Program-made: the position numbers and the translations under genes
Source: Lactobacillus sp. S2-2
GTDB lineage: Bacteria > Bacillota > Bacilli > Lactobacillales > Lactobacillaceae
Assembly (NCBI RefSeq): GCF_021698855.1
Contig: NZ_WWFA01000003.1
Location: 141,850 to 205,849, forward strand
DNA: 64,000 bases
Reading direction: 5' to 3'
The notes under the pieces: model-generated
Told to the model about the DNA's origin: nothing
Seen by the model: the letters and a program-made list of their open reading frames with translations, nothing else
Databases searched by the model: none
In this document: positions 1-9,616 of the stretch, in pieces
How the letters are laid out: every line of letters starts with the position of its first letter
Numbering within the stretch: the first letter of the stretch is position 1

Positions 1-16
1 TTTATTAAAGAACGAC

Positions 17-22
17 TATAAT
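17..22 (+). promoter_or_regulatory. -10 box for the DUF2316 gene
   Basis: A perfect TATAAT lies 22 bases before the start codon of the first gene. Its -35 box would fall outside the window, so only half of the promoter can be seen. Confidence 0.45.
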
Positions 23-43
23 ACTTTTCGTAGAGGTGTTTAA

Positions 44-346
44 ATGTCATTAAATAAAAGAGAAAAAATTAACACAATTAATGAGTTACACGAAAATTTT
101 GAATTGCTTAATCAATCACCAGATGAGATAGCTGAATGGTTAAATACTACAGAAGATAAAATTAATAATATTTTAAACCTAAAAATTGATAATTTAGAAG
201 AACCTTGGATCTTATTAACTTATATGAATGAAGAATTACTTAAAGAAAATAAAACTCCAATCAAATACTCTAAATTATCAGGAGATTATCATCAACTATT
301 CTTTTTAAATAGTTATCTAATTGACAATAAAATAATTAATAGTTAA
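44..346 (+). CDS. DUF2316 family protein
   Basis: This is a 100-residue soluble protein. Its opening (MSLNKREK, then ELHENFELLNQSPDEIAEWL) fits the DUF2316 family, small Firmicutes proteins with a helix-turn-helix-like N-terminal half and no established function. The segment SPDEIAEWLNTTEDKINNIL at about residues 25-44 resembles a short HTH. The start has GAGGTG about eight bases upstream. The gene stands alone and is closed by a strong bidirectional terminator shared with the convergent metallopeptidase gene. A DNA-binding role is possible but inferred only from the HTH-like stretch. Confidence 0.7.
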   Translation: MSLNKREKINTINELHENFELLNQSPDEIAEWLNTTEDKINNILNLKIDNLEEPWILLTYMNEELLKENKTPIKYSKLSGDYHQLFFLNSYLIDNKIINS

Positions 347-380
347 AAAGAATCCATAGTAAGAACTATGGATTCTTTTT
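345..380. terminator. bidirectional terminator
   Basis: A 16-bp perfect stem (AAAAAGAATCCATAGT and its complement) around a 4-base loop, with A and T tracts at its ends, so it can stop transcripts from both convergent genes. It overlaps the stop of the metallopeptidase gene. Confidence 0.85.
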
Positions 381-1532
381 ATTTTCATGACTTTGTTTTG
401 CCGCTTCAATAGGTATAACTCTAGCAGATTTCAATTTATTACCACTAGAAAAATCTTCAATTTTACGAAGAAATACTTTATACAAAAAAGCTTCATGAAC
501 TCCAAAAGTATCATAAATTGCATTCAATTCATTTGAACTCAAGGCATTTAAAATTGTATATATTTTTCCTGGAATATAAATGGGAATATCTAATAAGTAA
601 GGCTCATTTTCATCATAACCTAACTTAGATATTTTTTGATAAAAAATTTTTGATTGTCTTGCATTAATTAACCCTAATTTTCTTGCTCTTTTTTTAATTA
701 AAAAAATTGAAACTTCATAATATTGTTTTAATTGTAAATATTGTTTTGGATCGGTTGGATCATTAATCGTTCTTTTATAATTTTGAATAAAAAAATCTTT
801 TTCTAACAATAATGCACTTGCAAAATAATTTGCTTCACTTTTTAATTTCTTGATGTAGTTTACATCTGATGAATTAAAATCACTACCTCGATGCAATAAA
901 AGATGACCAAATTCATGTGCTAAATCAAATAAACGATCTGACCCATACTTATTATTTCTCAAAATAATGTATGGACGATTGGTATCGGTCCATGTACTAT
1001 AAGTTCCAATTTTTTTATTAAGGCCTCGCTCTAAAACAAAAACTCCTGATTTTTCAATTGCTGACATTAAATCATTATTTTTTTTATCTAATTGAAGGCT
1101 TTCTCTAACATATTTAGCAATTTCATCAATACTTAAATTATTATCTTTCATTAATTGAACTTCTTTTAAAATATCAACAATAGTTGTTTTACCTAAGTTT
1201 AAATACTTTAAAATTTCACGTAAAAAACTATCACTCATATTTATAAATTGTAATTCTCGCTCCTTACTTTTCAAATCATTCACATACTTTGAATTAAAGG
1301 ATACTTCATCATAATTTGTAACTTTAGGCACTGAATCAATTTTACTAAAAAATGGCATTTTTAAATCAAATAAATTATTCAATTTAACTTGTATTGCAAA
1401 AGTTGGCTCTTCAATTCCATTTTCATATTTTAGAATTGTATTATTGGGTAAATTAAGCAATTTTTCTAAATCTTTTCGTGTGAAATTAAATAATTCTCTA
1501 ACATCTCTTAAACGAGTACCATTAAAACTCAT
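366..1532 (-). CDS. XRE-family regulator fused to ImmA/IrrE-type metallopeptidase
   Basis: An N-terminal XRE helix-turn-helix (about residues 1-60, TRLRDVRELFNFTRKDLEKL) is followed by a COG2856/ImmA-IrrE domain with the zinc motif HEFGHLLLH at about residues 206-214; the motif supplies two histidine ligands and the catalytic glutamate. Relatives such as ImmA and PezT/HipA-linked ImmA proteins cleave repressors of mobile elements or stress regulons; here one chain carries both DNA-binding and protease parts, as in many chromosomal stand-alone copies. I place the start at 1532, because GGGAG lies 8 bases upstream; the longer frame to 1583 has no ribosome binding site. No phage genes are nearby, so its target is unknown. 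Confidence 0.8.
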   Translation of the reverse strand: MSFNGTRLRDVRELFNFTRKDLEKLLNLPNNTILKYENGIEEPTFAIQVKLNNLFDLKMPFFSKIDSVPKVTNYDEVSFNSKYVNDLKSKERELQFINMSDSFLREILKYLNLGKTTIVDILKEVQLMKDNNLSIDEIAKYVRESLQLDKKNNDLMSAIEKSGVFVLERGLNKKIGTYSTWTDTNRPYIILRNNKYGSDRLFDLAHEFGHLLLHRGSDFNSSDVNYIKKLKSEANYFASALLLEKDFFIQNYKRTINDPTDPKQYLQLKQYYEVSIFLIKKRARKLGLINARQSKIFYQKISKLGYDENEPYLLDIPIYIPGKIYTILNALSSNELNAIYDTFGVHEAFLYKVFLRKIEDFSSGNKLKSARVIPIEAAKQSHENKKNP

Positions 1533-1782
1533 TTTTATACTCCCTTCTATCATCATTATCATGAATAAAGTAGTATTAAGCATAGAAAAACGTTTATTAA
1601 TATAACAAAAATTATATTTTGATATTAATAAACTTATATATTTTATAACTACAATTAATTTTCTTCAAATAAAAAAACTTTTGGACTTTTTTATTAAATT
1701 CGAAATAAATACTTTCTTTAGACTTTTTTAATTATACCACCATTTTATTTTTTAATTAAATTTAATAACTAATTAATAAAGA

Positions 1783-1814
1783 AAAACACCAAATTCAATG
1801 TTTTGGTGTTTTTT
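1783..1814 (-). terminator. opp operon terminator
   Basis: An 11-bp stem (AAAACACCAAA and complement) with a 7-base loop followed on the minus strand by a T-rich run, just after the oppF stop codon. Confidence 0.8.
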
Positions 1815-1816
1815 CA

Positions 1817-2737
1817 TTAATATTTTTTAGCTTCTTCATCACTACAGTACAAATAATGTCCTGGTTTTACTTCTTGTAAATAACGATCATCTGAAAAAGC
1901 ATTTTTGCTATCAAACTTTTCACTCTTATGAGTTCGTTCAATTTCAGGATCAGGAGTTGGAACTGCCGTAAGTAAACTTCTAGTATAAGAATGTAGTGGA
2001 TTTGTATATAATTCTTCAGTCTCTGCAAGCTCTACAATTTTTCCAGAATACATAACTGCAATTCGATCACTAATATATTTAACCATTGATAAATCATGAG
2101 CAATAAACATATAGGTTAATCCACGCTTTTGTTGAATATCCTTCATCAAATTAACAACTTGAGCTTGAATTGAAACATCCAATGCAGAAATTGGTTCATC
2201 AGCGATGATAAAATCAGGTTCAACTGCTAGCGCACGAGCAATTCCGATTCTTTGTCGTTGACCTCCTGAAAATTCATATGGATATCTACTAGCGTGATCT
2301 TTATTTAAGTTAACCATTTCAAGTAGCTCAATTACTTTTTCATCACGTTCTTTATCATTTTTTACTAATCCATGAACATCTAGGCCTTCCGCAATAATAT
2401 CCTTAACTTTCATCCTTGGATCTAATGAAGCATATGGATCTTGAAAAATCATTTGCATTTCTTTTCTAAAATTGAATAGTTCTTTGCTATGATTTTTAAG
2501 TTTGGCAATATTTTGTCCTTTAAAATCAACTTCTCCACTTGTTGGATCATAAAGACGGATGATACTTCTTCCAGTTGTACTTTTACCAGAACCAGATTCA
2601 CCAACTAATCCAAAGGTTTCACCTGGATAAATTTCAAAAGAAATATCGTCGACAGCTTTAACAACGTTATTTTTGCTTAAGTGAAAATATTGTTTTAAAT
2701 TTTTAACTTTAACAATTGGATCTTTAGCTTCTGGCAT
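1817..2737 (-). CDS. oppF: oligopeptide ABC transporter ATPase OppF
   Basis: One of the two cytoplasmic ATPases that power peptide import by the Opp complex. It has Walker A (GESGSGKST, about residues 46-54), the ABC signature (SGGQRQR, about 157-163) and Walker B (FIIADEP, about 177-183), plus the C-terminal oligopeptide/dipeptide extension (HSYTRSLLTAVP) typical of OppD/OppF. The reading frame overlaps the end of oppD. An upstream GTG and ATG are in frame, but AGGTG sits six bases before the ATG at 2737, which I therefore choose; the two genes are translationally coupled with a 14-base overlap. It is the last gene of the five-gene operon. Confidence 0.95.
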   Translation of the reverse strand: MPEAKDPIVKVKNLKQYFHLSKNNVVKAVDDISFEIYPGETFGLVGESGSGKSTTGRSIIRLYDPTSGEVDFKGQNIAKLKNHSKELFNFRKEMQMIFQDPYASLDPRMKVKDIIAEGLDVHGLVKNDKERDEKVIELLEMVNLNKDHASRYPYEFSGGQRQRIGIARALAVEPDFIIADEPISALDVSIQAQVVNLMKDIQQKRGLTYMFIAHDLSMVKYISDRIAVMYSGKIVELAETEELYTNPLHSYTRSLLTAVPTPDPEIERTHKSEKFDSKNAFSDDRYLQEVKPGHYLYCSDEEAKKY

Positions 2738-3776
2738 TTTCATCACCTACAATCTTAGCAAATTTTTTAAATCGTTCTTGAATTGATTCTGGAGGAGTTA
2801 CTTTTGGAGCACGCTTATCCAACAACCAAGTTGCAGCGTAATGTCCATCAGTAACTTTAAAGAAAGGAGGTTGTTCTTTACGATCAACTTCAAGTGCATA
2901 TTTATTTCTTGCAGAGAACGCATCTCCATCAGGTGGATTAATCAAATCTGGAGGAGTTCCTGGAATTGTATTCAATCGATCTTTTTTCAAATCAATTGTT
3001 GGCATTGAGTCAAGTAATCCCCATGTATATGGATGTCTTGGATTATAAAATATATCATCTACGTTACCATACTCAACAATTTTTCCAGCATACATTACTG
3101 CAACACGGTCTGCAATTCCTGCAACCACTCCAAGATCATGGGTAATGAAAATAATTGAAGTATTCGTTTCTTTTTGCAGATCTTTTAATAAATCAACAAT
3201 TTGTGCTTGAACCGTTACATCTAAAGCAGTTGTTGGTTCATCAGCAATTAATATTTTAGGATCATCAACAATTGCCATTGCGATTACGATTCTTTGTCTT
3301 TGACCACCAGAAAATTGGTGCGGATAATCTTTCATTCTTTCTTCTGCATTTGGAATACCAACTTTTTTAAGAACTTTTAAAGCTTTAGACTTTGCTTCTG
3401 ATTTAGAGATTTTTGAATGTAAAAATAAAGGTTCAGCAACTTGTTTCCAAATCGGCATTGTTGGATCAAGTGATGTCATTGGATCTTGGAAAATCATTGA
3501 AATATCATGACCGCGAATATTATTCATTTCTTTTCTTGATGATTTCAATAAATCTTTTCCTTGAAAATCAATTGTCCCATCAACAATATTAGCGTTATTT
3601 GCTAATAGTTGAATTAAAGTTCTTACAGTTATTGATTTTCCTGAACCAGACTCACCAACTAATGCTAATGTCTCACCTTCATTTAAATGAAAGCTAACAT
3701 TTCTAATTGCATGAACAACTCCATTATAGGTAGAAAAATCAACTTTTAAATTTTGTACATCTAAAATTTTAGTCAT
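2724..3776 (-). CDS. oppD: oligopeptide ABC transporter ATPase OppD
   Basis: The partner ATPase of OppF: Walker A GESGSGKS near residue 40, signature FSGGQRQRIVIAMA near 160 and Walker B ILIADEPTTALD near 180, followed by the oligo/dipeptide C-terminal domain (PRHPYTWGLLDSMP). At 350 residues it has the usual family length. The start has AGGAGG about seven bases upstream. It lies between oppC (10-base gap) and oppF (overlap), so the whole set is one transcript running from oppA. Together OppD and OppF form the nucleotide-binding heterodimer docked on OppB-OppC. Confidence 0.95.
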   Translation of the reverse strand: MTKILDVQNLKVDFSTYNGVVHAIRNVSFHLNEGETLALVGESGSGKSITVRTLIQLLANNANIVDGTIDFQGKDLLKSSRKEMNNIRGHDISMIFQDPMTSLDPTMPIWKQVAEPLFLHSKISKSEAKSKALKVLKKVGIPNAEERMKDYPHQFSGGQRQRIVIAMAIVDDPKILIADEPTTALDVTVQAQIVDLLKDLQKETNTSIIFITHDLGVVAGIADRVAVMYAGKIVEYGNVDDIFYNPRHPYTWGLLDSMPTIDLKKDRLNTIPGTPPDLINPPDGDAFSARNKYALEVDRKEQPPFFKVTDGHYAATWLLDKRAPKVTPPESIQERFKKFAKIVGDENARS

Positions 3777-3786
3777 TTTTTACCTC

Positions 3787-4797
3787 CTAATTTGATTTAG
3801 GATCAAAAGCATCCCTTAATCCATCAGCTAATAGGTTGGCAGTAATCATAATTAAACTCAATACGATTGCTGGAATCCACATTTGATATGGTAAAAAGTG
3901 AAAGGCTTTTTGTCCGTCATTTAATAATGTTCCAAGTGATGCATTGGGAGCAGGAATTCCAATTCCGATAAAACTTAAGAAAGCTTCAAAGAAAATTGCA
4001 CTTGGAATTGTAAACATTGTTTGAATAATAATAGTAGAAGTTAAATTAGGAATTAAATGTTTAATCGCAATTCTAGTTGAAGATACTCCTAGAGTCTTAG
4101 CAGCTAAAATATACTCTTGTGTTTTTAATCCTAACGTTTGTGCTCTAATTAATCTCGACATTGTTACCCAACCAGTAAATGCAATTGCAAGAATAATTGA
4201 AACAATCCCTGGTTTTAAAATTAATAGTAACAAAATAACAACAATCAAATTTGGAATTGATGAGATAATTTCAACAATTCTTTGTAAGAATAAGTCTAAT
4301 TTCCCACCAGCATATCCAGAAATAATTCCATAAGGAATTCCAATTAATAAATCAATTAATGTTGCAATTACTGCAACTAATAATGATAGTCTTGTTCCAT
4401 AAACTACTCGAGCAAATAAATCACGACCTAAATAATCTGTTCCAAAAATATAATATTTTCCAGATGCAACATGTGCAGCTTGATAAGCATCAGTTAAAAC
4501 ACCGCCAGAATTTTTCATTCCGTTAAATCCCGGAATATTTAGATTACCAATTTTTGGTGGTAAATTTGCAATTGAAGCATTTTGAGCATTGGGATCATGA
4601 ACTGAAATAAATGGTGCAAAAATAGCAACTAAAACAATAAATAATAAAATAAATAATGAAATCATCGCTATCTTATTTTTGAATAAACGTTTTCTAACAT
4701 CTTGAAAGTAGGTTAATGAAGGACGTGAAATTGAATCTTGCAATTCAGAACGGTCTTTTTGCACAAATTTAAAATCGTCTTGTATTTGTTTTTCCAC
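3787..4797 (-). CDS. oppC: oligopeptide ABC transporter permease OppC
   Basis: A BPD_transp_1-type inner membrane permease. A cytoplasmic N-terminus of about 40 residues leads to a first helix (MISLFILLFIVLVAIF); a long extracellular loop and five more helices follow. The loop that contacts the ATPase (EYILAAKTLGVSSTRIAIKH, near residue 230) is the classical EAA motif region. The N-terminal OppC_N segment (RKRLFKNKIAM) is also present. It shares one base with the oppB stop region, which points to translational coupling. With OppB it forms the peptide channel. Confidence 0.95.
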   Translation of the reverse strand: MEKQIQDDFKFVQKDRSELQDSISRPSLTYFQDVRKRLFKNKIAMISLFILLFIVLVAIFAPFISVHDPNAQNASIANLPPKIGNLNIPGFNGMKNSGGVLTDAYQAAHVASGKYYIFGTDYLGRDLFARVVYGTRLSLLVAVIATLIDLLIGIPYGIISGYAGGKLDLFLQRIVEIISSIPNLIVVILLLLILKPGIVSIILAIAFTGWVTMSRLIRAQTLGLKTQEYILAAKTLGVSSTRIAIKHLIPNLTSTIIIQTMFTIPSAIFFEAFLSFIGIGIPAPNASLGTLLNDGQKAFHFLPYQMWIPAIVLSLIMITANLLADGLRDAFDPKSN

Positions 4798-5729
4798 TAT
4801 TCTTTACCTCCATTTCCTAGTCTAATTCTTGGATCAATGATTCCATATAAGATATCAACTACTAAAATAATTACAACTAATAAGAATGAGTAAAAAATTG
4901 TTAAGCCCATAATTGTTGGAAAATCATTAGTTAAAATTGATTGTACAAATTGATTTCCAATTCCAGGAATTGAGAAAATATTTTCGACAACCATCGAACC
5001 AGTCATAATATTAACAGCCATTGGTCCAACAATCGTTATAACTGGAATCAATGAATTTCTCAATGCATGTTTTGCCACTGTTTGCCAGTTACTATTTCCT
5101 TTTGCACGAGCTAACTCAATATAATCACTACTTAATACATCAACCATTTCAGTCCTCATAAATCGAGCAATGTTAGCTAATGGAAAGGCAGCTAATGCAA
5201 TGGTTGGTAAAACACTTGATGAAAAGCCACTCCATAGAGCTACTGGGAACATTTGTAATTTATAACCAAAGAAATATTGAAGTAATACCGCGAATACAAA
5301 ACTTGGAATTGATAATCCAAGAATTGAGAAAAATGTTGCTACTGTATCAATCCAGCTATTTTTTCTAATTGCGGCAACTGCTCCCAATAGCACACCAAGT
5401 AATGATCCTAAGATCATTGCTTGAGTACCTATTTGTAGGGATGGTCCAATTTGTTGTGCAATTAAAGTTGTCACTGGCTGATTATTAAATTGAAAAGAAG
5501 TTCCTAAATTACCTTGAATTAAATTACCCAAATATGCGAAATATTGGACAATCAAAGGTTTATCTAACCCATATTGTTGATTCATAATTGCTCTTTGAGC
5601 TTCTGAAAGTTTTTCTTCATTACTAAATGGAGTTCCTGGAAGAAATTTCATTAAGAAGAAAGTAATTGAGGCAATTATGAAAAGAGTTAGAAATAGGTAA
5701 GCGATTCTTTTTAAAATGTATTTTGTCAT
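4797..5729 (-). CDS. oppB: oligopeptide ABC transporter permease OppB
   Basis: The second permease of the peptide importer: six predicted membrane helices starting at residue 7 (ILKRIAYLFLTLFIIASITF), the family N-terminal pattern (MKFLPGTPF), and the EAA loop (DYIELARAKGNSNWQTVAKH, about residues 200-219). The ATG at 5729 follows GAGG and AGGT upstream. It lies 23 bases after oppA and overlaps oppC by one base. Confidence 0.95.
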   Translation of the reverse strand: MTKYILKRIAYLFLTLFIIASITFFLMKFLPGTPFSNEEKLSEAQRAIMNQQYGLDKPLIVQYFAYLGNLIQGNLGTSFQFNNQPVTTLIAQQIGPSLQIGTQAMILGSLLGVLLGAVAAIRKNSWIDTVATFFSILGLSIPSFVFAVLLQYFFGYKLQMFPVALWSGFSSSVLPTIALAAFPLANIARFMRTEMVDVLSSDYIELARAKGNSNWQTVAKHALRNSLIPVITIVGPMAVNIMTGSMVVENIFSIPGIGNQFVQSILTNDFPTIMGLTIFYSFLLVVIILVVDILYGIIDPRIRLGNGGKE

Positions 5730-5752
5730 ACCTAATCATGCCTCTTTTTTAA

Positions 5753-7384
5753 TTATTTTTTGTAAACATTTGCCATATTGTATAATCCACTTGGATCTTT
5801 TACATAACCTTGAACTTTATCATTCATTAATGATGCAACAGTTTGTTGGTAAAGTGGAACTGTACCTTGTTCTTTTGTGATAATACTTTGTGCATTCAAC
5901 ATATTATTCCAACGAACTTGTGGATTATTAGCATTTGTAATAGCTGCTGCTTTATCTTGAGCATCATATTGAGCATTTGACCATTTACCTCTGTTCATTG
6001 CATTACCTTTAGTAAATAGATCTAAGAAAGTACTTGGATCTGGATAATCGGGACTCCATGCAGAGATAACCATGTCAAAGTCTCCACTAGTTGATTTTTG
6101 TAAACGATTTTTAAAAGGAACATTATTTAAAGTGATTTTAAGACCTGGTAAATTCTTTTCTAAACCATTTTGTAAGAATTCTGAAGATTTTTTAGCAGTA
6201 TCAGTATCATCTGAAACAAGAGTAATATTTTTGTTTCCACCGCTAACTTCTTTTAACCCTTCTTTCCATAACTTAGTTGCAAGTTTTGGATTGTAAGAAG
6301 TTGATTCACTTAATGCTTTAGATTGTTTTTCATCTTTGAAATCTTTTTTAGTTTTTTCATTGTATGCCATACCTTTAGGAACTACTGTTGTTGCAGGTGT
6401 TCCTGTATTACCTAACACTTTAGTAGATAATTGTTTTCGGTCAATCGCATGTGAAATTGCTTGTCTAATTTTTTCATTTTTAAACAATGGATTTTTAGCT
6501 TGGTTAAGTTCCATGTAGAATAGTGAACTTGATGGTGTAGTACTGAAGTCTTTACGATTTGATAATTGTTGTGCTGAATCTCCACTTAATCCAGTGTAAA
6601 TATCTAAATCTTTACTGGTGTATAGATTTAATCCAGTATTTGGATCTTTAACTACATGATATTTCAATGCATCTAATTTAACATTTTTAGCATCCCAGTA
6701 GCCTTTATTCTTTGTTTCTTTCCAAGTAGTATCACTAACTTTCCAATTATCTAATTTAAATGGTCCATTAGATACTAAATTTTTACTATTTAATCCATAT
6801 TTACCTTTTGATGCTTTAACAACTTTTTCGTTTTGTGGGAAAAATTGAGATCCTGCTAGCATAGAATTAAAGTATGCAATTGGATGTTCAAGATCAATTT
6901 GTAATTTATAATCATTCAATGCTTTAATACCTAAAGTATTTGTTGGCATTTTACCGGCATTAATTTTTTCTGCATTCTTAACACCACTAAATATGTATGC
7001 ATATTGTGATCCAGTTTTTGGGGCAACAGTTCTTCTCCATGCGTATACATAATCTTTTGCGGTTACATTATCGCCATTAGACCATTTAGTTTTACGTAAA
7101 TCAATTGTATAACGTGTACCATTATTTGTTGGTTTAGCAATTGAAGTTGCACCTGCTGGTTTTAAATTTTTACCATCGAAACGATACAAACCTTCCATAG
7201 TGTTATTCAATTGTTGTGCACCGATTGCAGTTGTATTTAATGATGAATCCATTGTAGGCAATACGTCACCAACATTTACTGAAACCGTCTTAGCATTTGA
7301 TTTATCTTCTGAATTACCACATGCGGTTAATGTTAACAATCCAGCTCCCAAAACAGCCGCTCCTAAAATTTTTCTTAGGTTCAT
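5753..7384 (-). CDS. oppA: oligopeptide-binding lipoprotein OppA
   Basis: The solute-binding protein that captures peptides outside the cell for OppBCDF. A lipoprotein signal peptide (LRKILGAAVLGAGLLTLTAC) ends at the lipobox cysteine, residue 22, and an SBP_bac_5 domain fills the rest, including GNTGTPATTVVPKG and DMVISAWSPDYPDPSTFLD typical of OppA/DtpA. The usual start is ATG 7384, seven bases after GGAGG; the longer frame begins with TTG and would bury the ribosome binding site. It is the promoter-proximal gene, matching the need for more binding protein than permease. Proteins of this type feed amino-acid auxotrophic lactobacilli. Confidence 0.95.
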   Translation of the reverse strand: MNLRKILGAAVLGAGLLTLTACGNSEDKSNAKTVSVNVGDVLPTMDSSLNTTAIGAQQLNNTMEGLYRFDGKNLKPAGATSIAKPTNNGTRYTIDLRKTKWSNGDNVTAKDYVYAWRRTVAPKTGSQYAYIFSGVKNAEKINAGKMPTNTLGIKALNDYKLQIDLEHPIAYFNSMLAGSQFFPQNEKVVKASKGKYGLNSKNLVSNGPFKLDNWKVSDTTWKETKNKGYWDAKNVKLDALKYHVVKDPNTGLNLYTSKDLDIYTGLSGDSAQQLSNRKDFSTTPSSSLFYMELNQAKNPLFKNEKIRQAISHAIDRKQLSTKVLGNTGTPATTVVPKGMAYNEKTKKDFKDEKQSKALSESTSYNPKLATKLWKEGLKEVSGGNKNITLVSDDTDTAKKSSEFLQNGLEKNLPGLKITLNNVPFKNRLQKSTSGDFDMVISAWSPDYPDPSTFLDLFTKGNAMNRGKWSNAQYDAQDKAAAITNANNPQVRWNNMLNAQSIITKEQGTVPLYQQTVASLMNDKVQGYVKDPSGLYNMANVYKK

Positions 7385-7575
7385 TTGAACCACCTCCAAA
7401 ATTTATATTTTTGTTATCATAAGCACGATTTTTAAAAAAGTAAATAAATAGTGTTAAAAAATGTTTAAAAATGGTTTATATTTAATTAAAAAAATGGTGA
7501 ATTTTATAAAAAAGAAAAGGTTTACATTATTGATTTACCAGACTAAATAAACATATGTACACTAAATAGAAACAC

Positions 7576-7625
7576 ACGAAACATTAATATATTTCACTTT
7601 AACTTGAAAAATATTAATGTTTCGT
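7576..7625. other. Long inverted repeat in the oppA / ABC exporter intergenic space
   Basis: The 459-base gap 7385-7843 between the divergent oppA and exporter genes has no gene. It holds a 15-bp perfect inverted repeat (ACGAAACATTAATAT, 7576-7590, and its complement at 7611-7625); the 20-base loop contains a further TTTCA/TGAAA pair. There is only a short T-run after it on the plus strand, so it is a weak terminator at best. It may be an RNA structure in a leader or a regulatory site. Confidence 0.5.
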
Positions 7626-7843
7626 ATTTTAACTTTTTAAATATAAAAATAAATTTTAAAGTTTGTATTTGTACGCACAATTTTTAATAATATTTAAAAA
7701 TAGTTCGTTTTATTGCAAAAAGCAAAATAATTTTTATTTTTTTATTTAAATTTATGTTGTTTTAAACTCTTCGTAATTTGTTCTGTTTTTAAAAGAAAAA
7801 AAGAGTACAATTAATTTTTAAAACATGAAAGAAGGTTTATTAA

Positions 7844-9583
7844 TTGAAACAAAAAAATACTGACGGTAAATTCAAACTAAATGAATTCATCAAATTAATT
7901 AAAGCAACTAAGCCTAAATACTGGCAATTATGGATTGGTTTAATACTTGGACTTATTGGTACTTTTGCACAATTAGTTGTCCCAAAAGTTGCCCAATCAA
8001 TGGTAAATAACTTCAGTAAAGGAATAAATGGTACATTAATTACTGGAGTAATCATATTATTTATAACAAGCGCAGTTATTAGTGCAATGTCTGGAGCTCT
8101 ACTTGGATTCTTTGGTGAAAATGTTGTTGCTAACTTAAGAAACTTATTATGGAGAAAGCTTCTTCGCTTACCAGTTTCTTATTTTGATACAGTTAAGACC
8201 GGTAAAATGACTTCTCGATTAGTTAATGATTCTGATCAGATCAAAAATTTACTAGCTGTTTCATTTCCAAATTCCATTAATTCTGTTTTCCAATTAATTG
8301 GAGCATTACTTATCATGCTAGTAATGGACTGGAAAATGACTTTAATTATGTTCATCGCTATTCCATTAGTAATGGTAGTTATGCGTCCGGTTATGAAACA
8401 AGCTCGAATTGTTGGTCGTGCTCGTCAAGATGAACTAGCTGAATTCACCGGAAAATCTGAAGATACTCTTGGAGAAATCAGACTAGTTAAATCCTCTAAT
8501 TCAGAAGAATATGAATCAGATAGCGGAAATAAGATGATTCATAAATTATACAAAATTGGTTTTAAAGAAGCTGTTTATGATTCAATCGCTAGTCCATTAA
8601 TGGGAACAGTTATGATGGCATTAATCGTGGGTATTTTGGGATATGGTGCTCATCGAGTTGTTACTGGTTCAATGACAATTGGAACAATGTTCGCATTCTT
8701 AATGTATCTTTTCCAAGTAATTGGTCCAGTTGGTACATTAGGTCGTTTTGCAACTGACTTATCAAAGGCAAATGGATCTACTGATCGTGTTCGTGAACTA
8801 ATGAAAGAGCCTGAAGAAGACTTAATCTCTGGAATTAATAAAGATGTTAGCGAACAAAACTTAAATCTTAATAACATTAACTTTGCTTATGAACCAAAAT
8901 CTCCTATTTTAAATGATGTTTCAATTACTGCTAAGCCAAATACCACCGTTGCTTTTGTTGGACCTTCTGGTAGTGGTAAATCAACAATTTTTAGTTTAAT
9001 TGAACGTTACTATTCTCCACAAAATGGTGAAATTAAAATTGGAGACACCAAAATTCAAGATATTAATTTAACTGATTGGCGTAAGCAAATCGGTTTTGTA
9101 TCACAAGATTCTTCTATTATGGCTGGAACAATTAGACATAATTTAACTTATGGTTTAGATGATGAATTTTCTGATGATCAACTATGGTCTGTTTTAAAAT
9201 TAGCTTATGCTGACAATTTCGTTGAAAAAATGCCTGAAGGTTTAAATACTGAACTTGGTGAACGTGGAATTAAAGTCAGTGGTGGACAACGTCAAAGATT
9301 AGCGATTGCTCGTGCATTCTTAAGAGATCCTAAAATTTTAATGCTAGATGAAGCTACTGCAAGTCTTGATTCTCAATCAGAAGCAATGGTTCAAAAAGCT
9401 CTCGATTCATTAATGGAAAACAGAACTACTTTAACGATTGCTCATAGATTAAGTACGATTGTTGATGCTGATCAGATTTACTTCATTGAAAATGGTAAAG
9501 TTAGTGGACATGGTACGCATGAAGAACTATTAAATAAATTAGATGTATATAAAGAATATGTAAAAATTCAATTTAATAAATAA
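7844..9583 (+). CDS. ABC transporter, fused permease/ATPase (BmrA/LmrA-like exporter)
   Basis: A half-transporter of 579 residues with six N-terminal membrane helices (about residues 20-300) and a C-terminal ATPase: Walker A GPSGSGKST near 375, signature KVSGGQRQRLAIARAF near 480, Walker B ILMLDEATASLD near 500 and the H-loop TIAHRLSTI. This arrangement matches homodimeric multidrug/lipid exporters such as BmrA and LmrA. It starts with TTG, eight bases after AAGG. It stands alone, so its substrate cannot be told from context. Confidence 0.88.
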   Translation: MKQKNTDGKFKLNEFIKLIKATKPKYWQLWIGLILGLIGTFAQLVVPKVAQSMVNNFSKGINGTLITGVIILFITSAVISAMSGALLGFFGENVVANLRNLLWRKLLRLPVSYFDTVKTGKMTSRLVNDSDQIKNLLAVSFPNSINSVFQLIGALLIMLVMDWKMTLIMFIAIPLVMVVMRPVMKQARIVGRARQDELAEFTGKSEDTLGEIRLVKSSNSEEYESDSGNKMIHKLYKIGFKEAVYDSIASPLMGTVMMALIVGILGYGAHRVVTGSMTIGTMFAFLMYLFQVIGPVGTLGRFATDLSKANGSTDRVRELMKEPEEDLISGINKDVSEQNLNLNNINFAYEPKSPILNDVSITAKPNTTVAFVGPSGSGKSTIFSLIERYYSPQNGEIKIGDTKIQDINLTDWRKQIGFVSQDSSIMAGTIRHNLTYGLDDEFSDDQLWSVLKLAYADNFVEKMPEGLNTELGERGIKVSGGQRQRLAIARAFLRDPKILMLDEATASLDSQSEAMVQKALDSLMENRTTLTIAHRLSTIVDADQIYFIENGKVSGHGTHEELLNKLDVYKEYVKIQFNK

Positions 9584-9616
9584 AAATAGACTAGAAAAAT
9601 CTAGTCTATTTTTTTA
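9583..9616. terminator. bidirectional terminator
   Basis: A 13-bp stem (AAAATAGACTAGA and complement) with an AAAA loop and a T-run on the plus side; it separates the ABC exporter from the convergent MFS gene. Confidence 0.85.

Noticed and set aside
5180..5368. Open frames antisense to oppB, oppA, glyA and the PTS-IIC-like gene (for example 5180-5368, 6072-6518, 41812-42147, 45859-46116)
   Set aside because: They are mirror frames of strong genes, lack ribosome sites and have no family signature.
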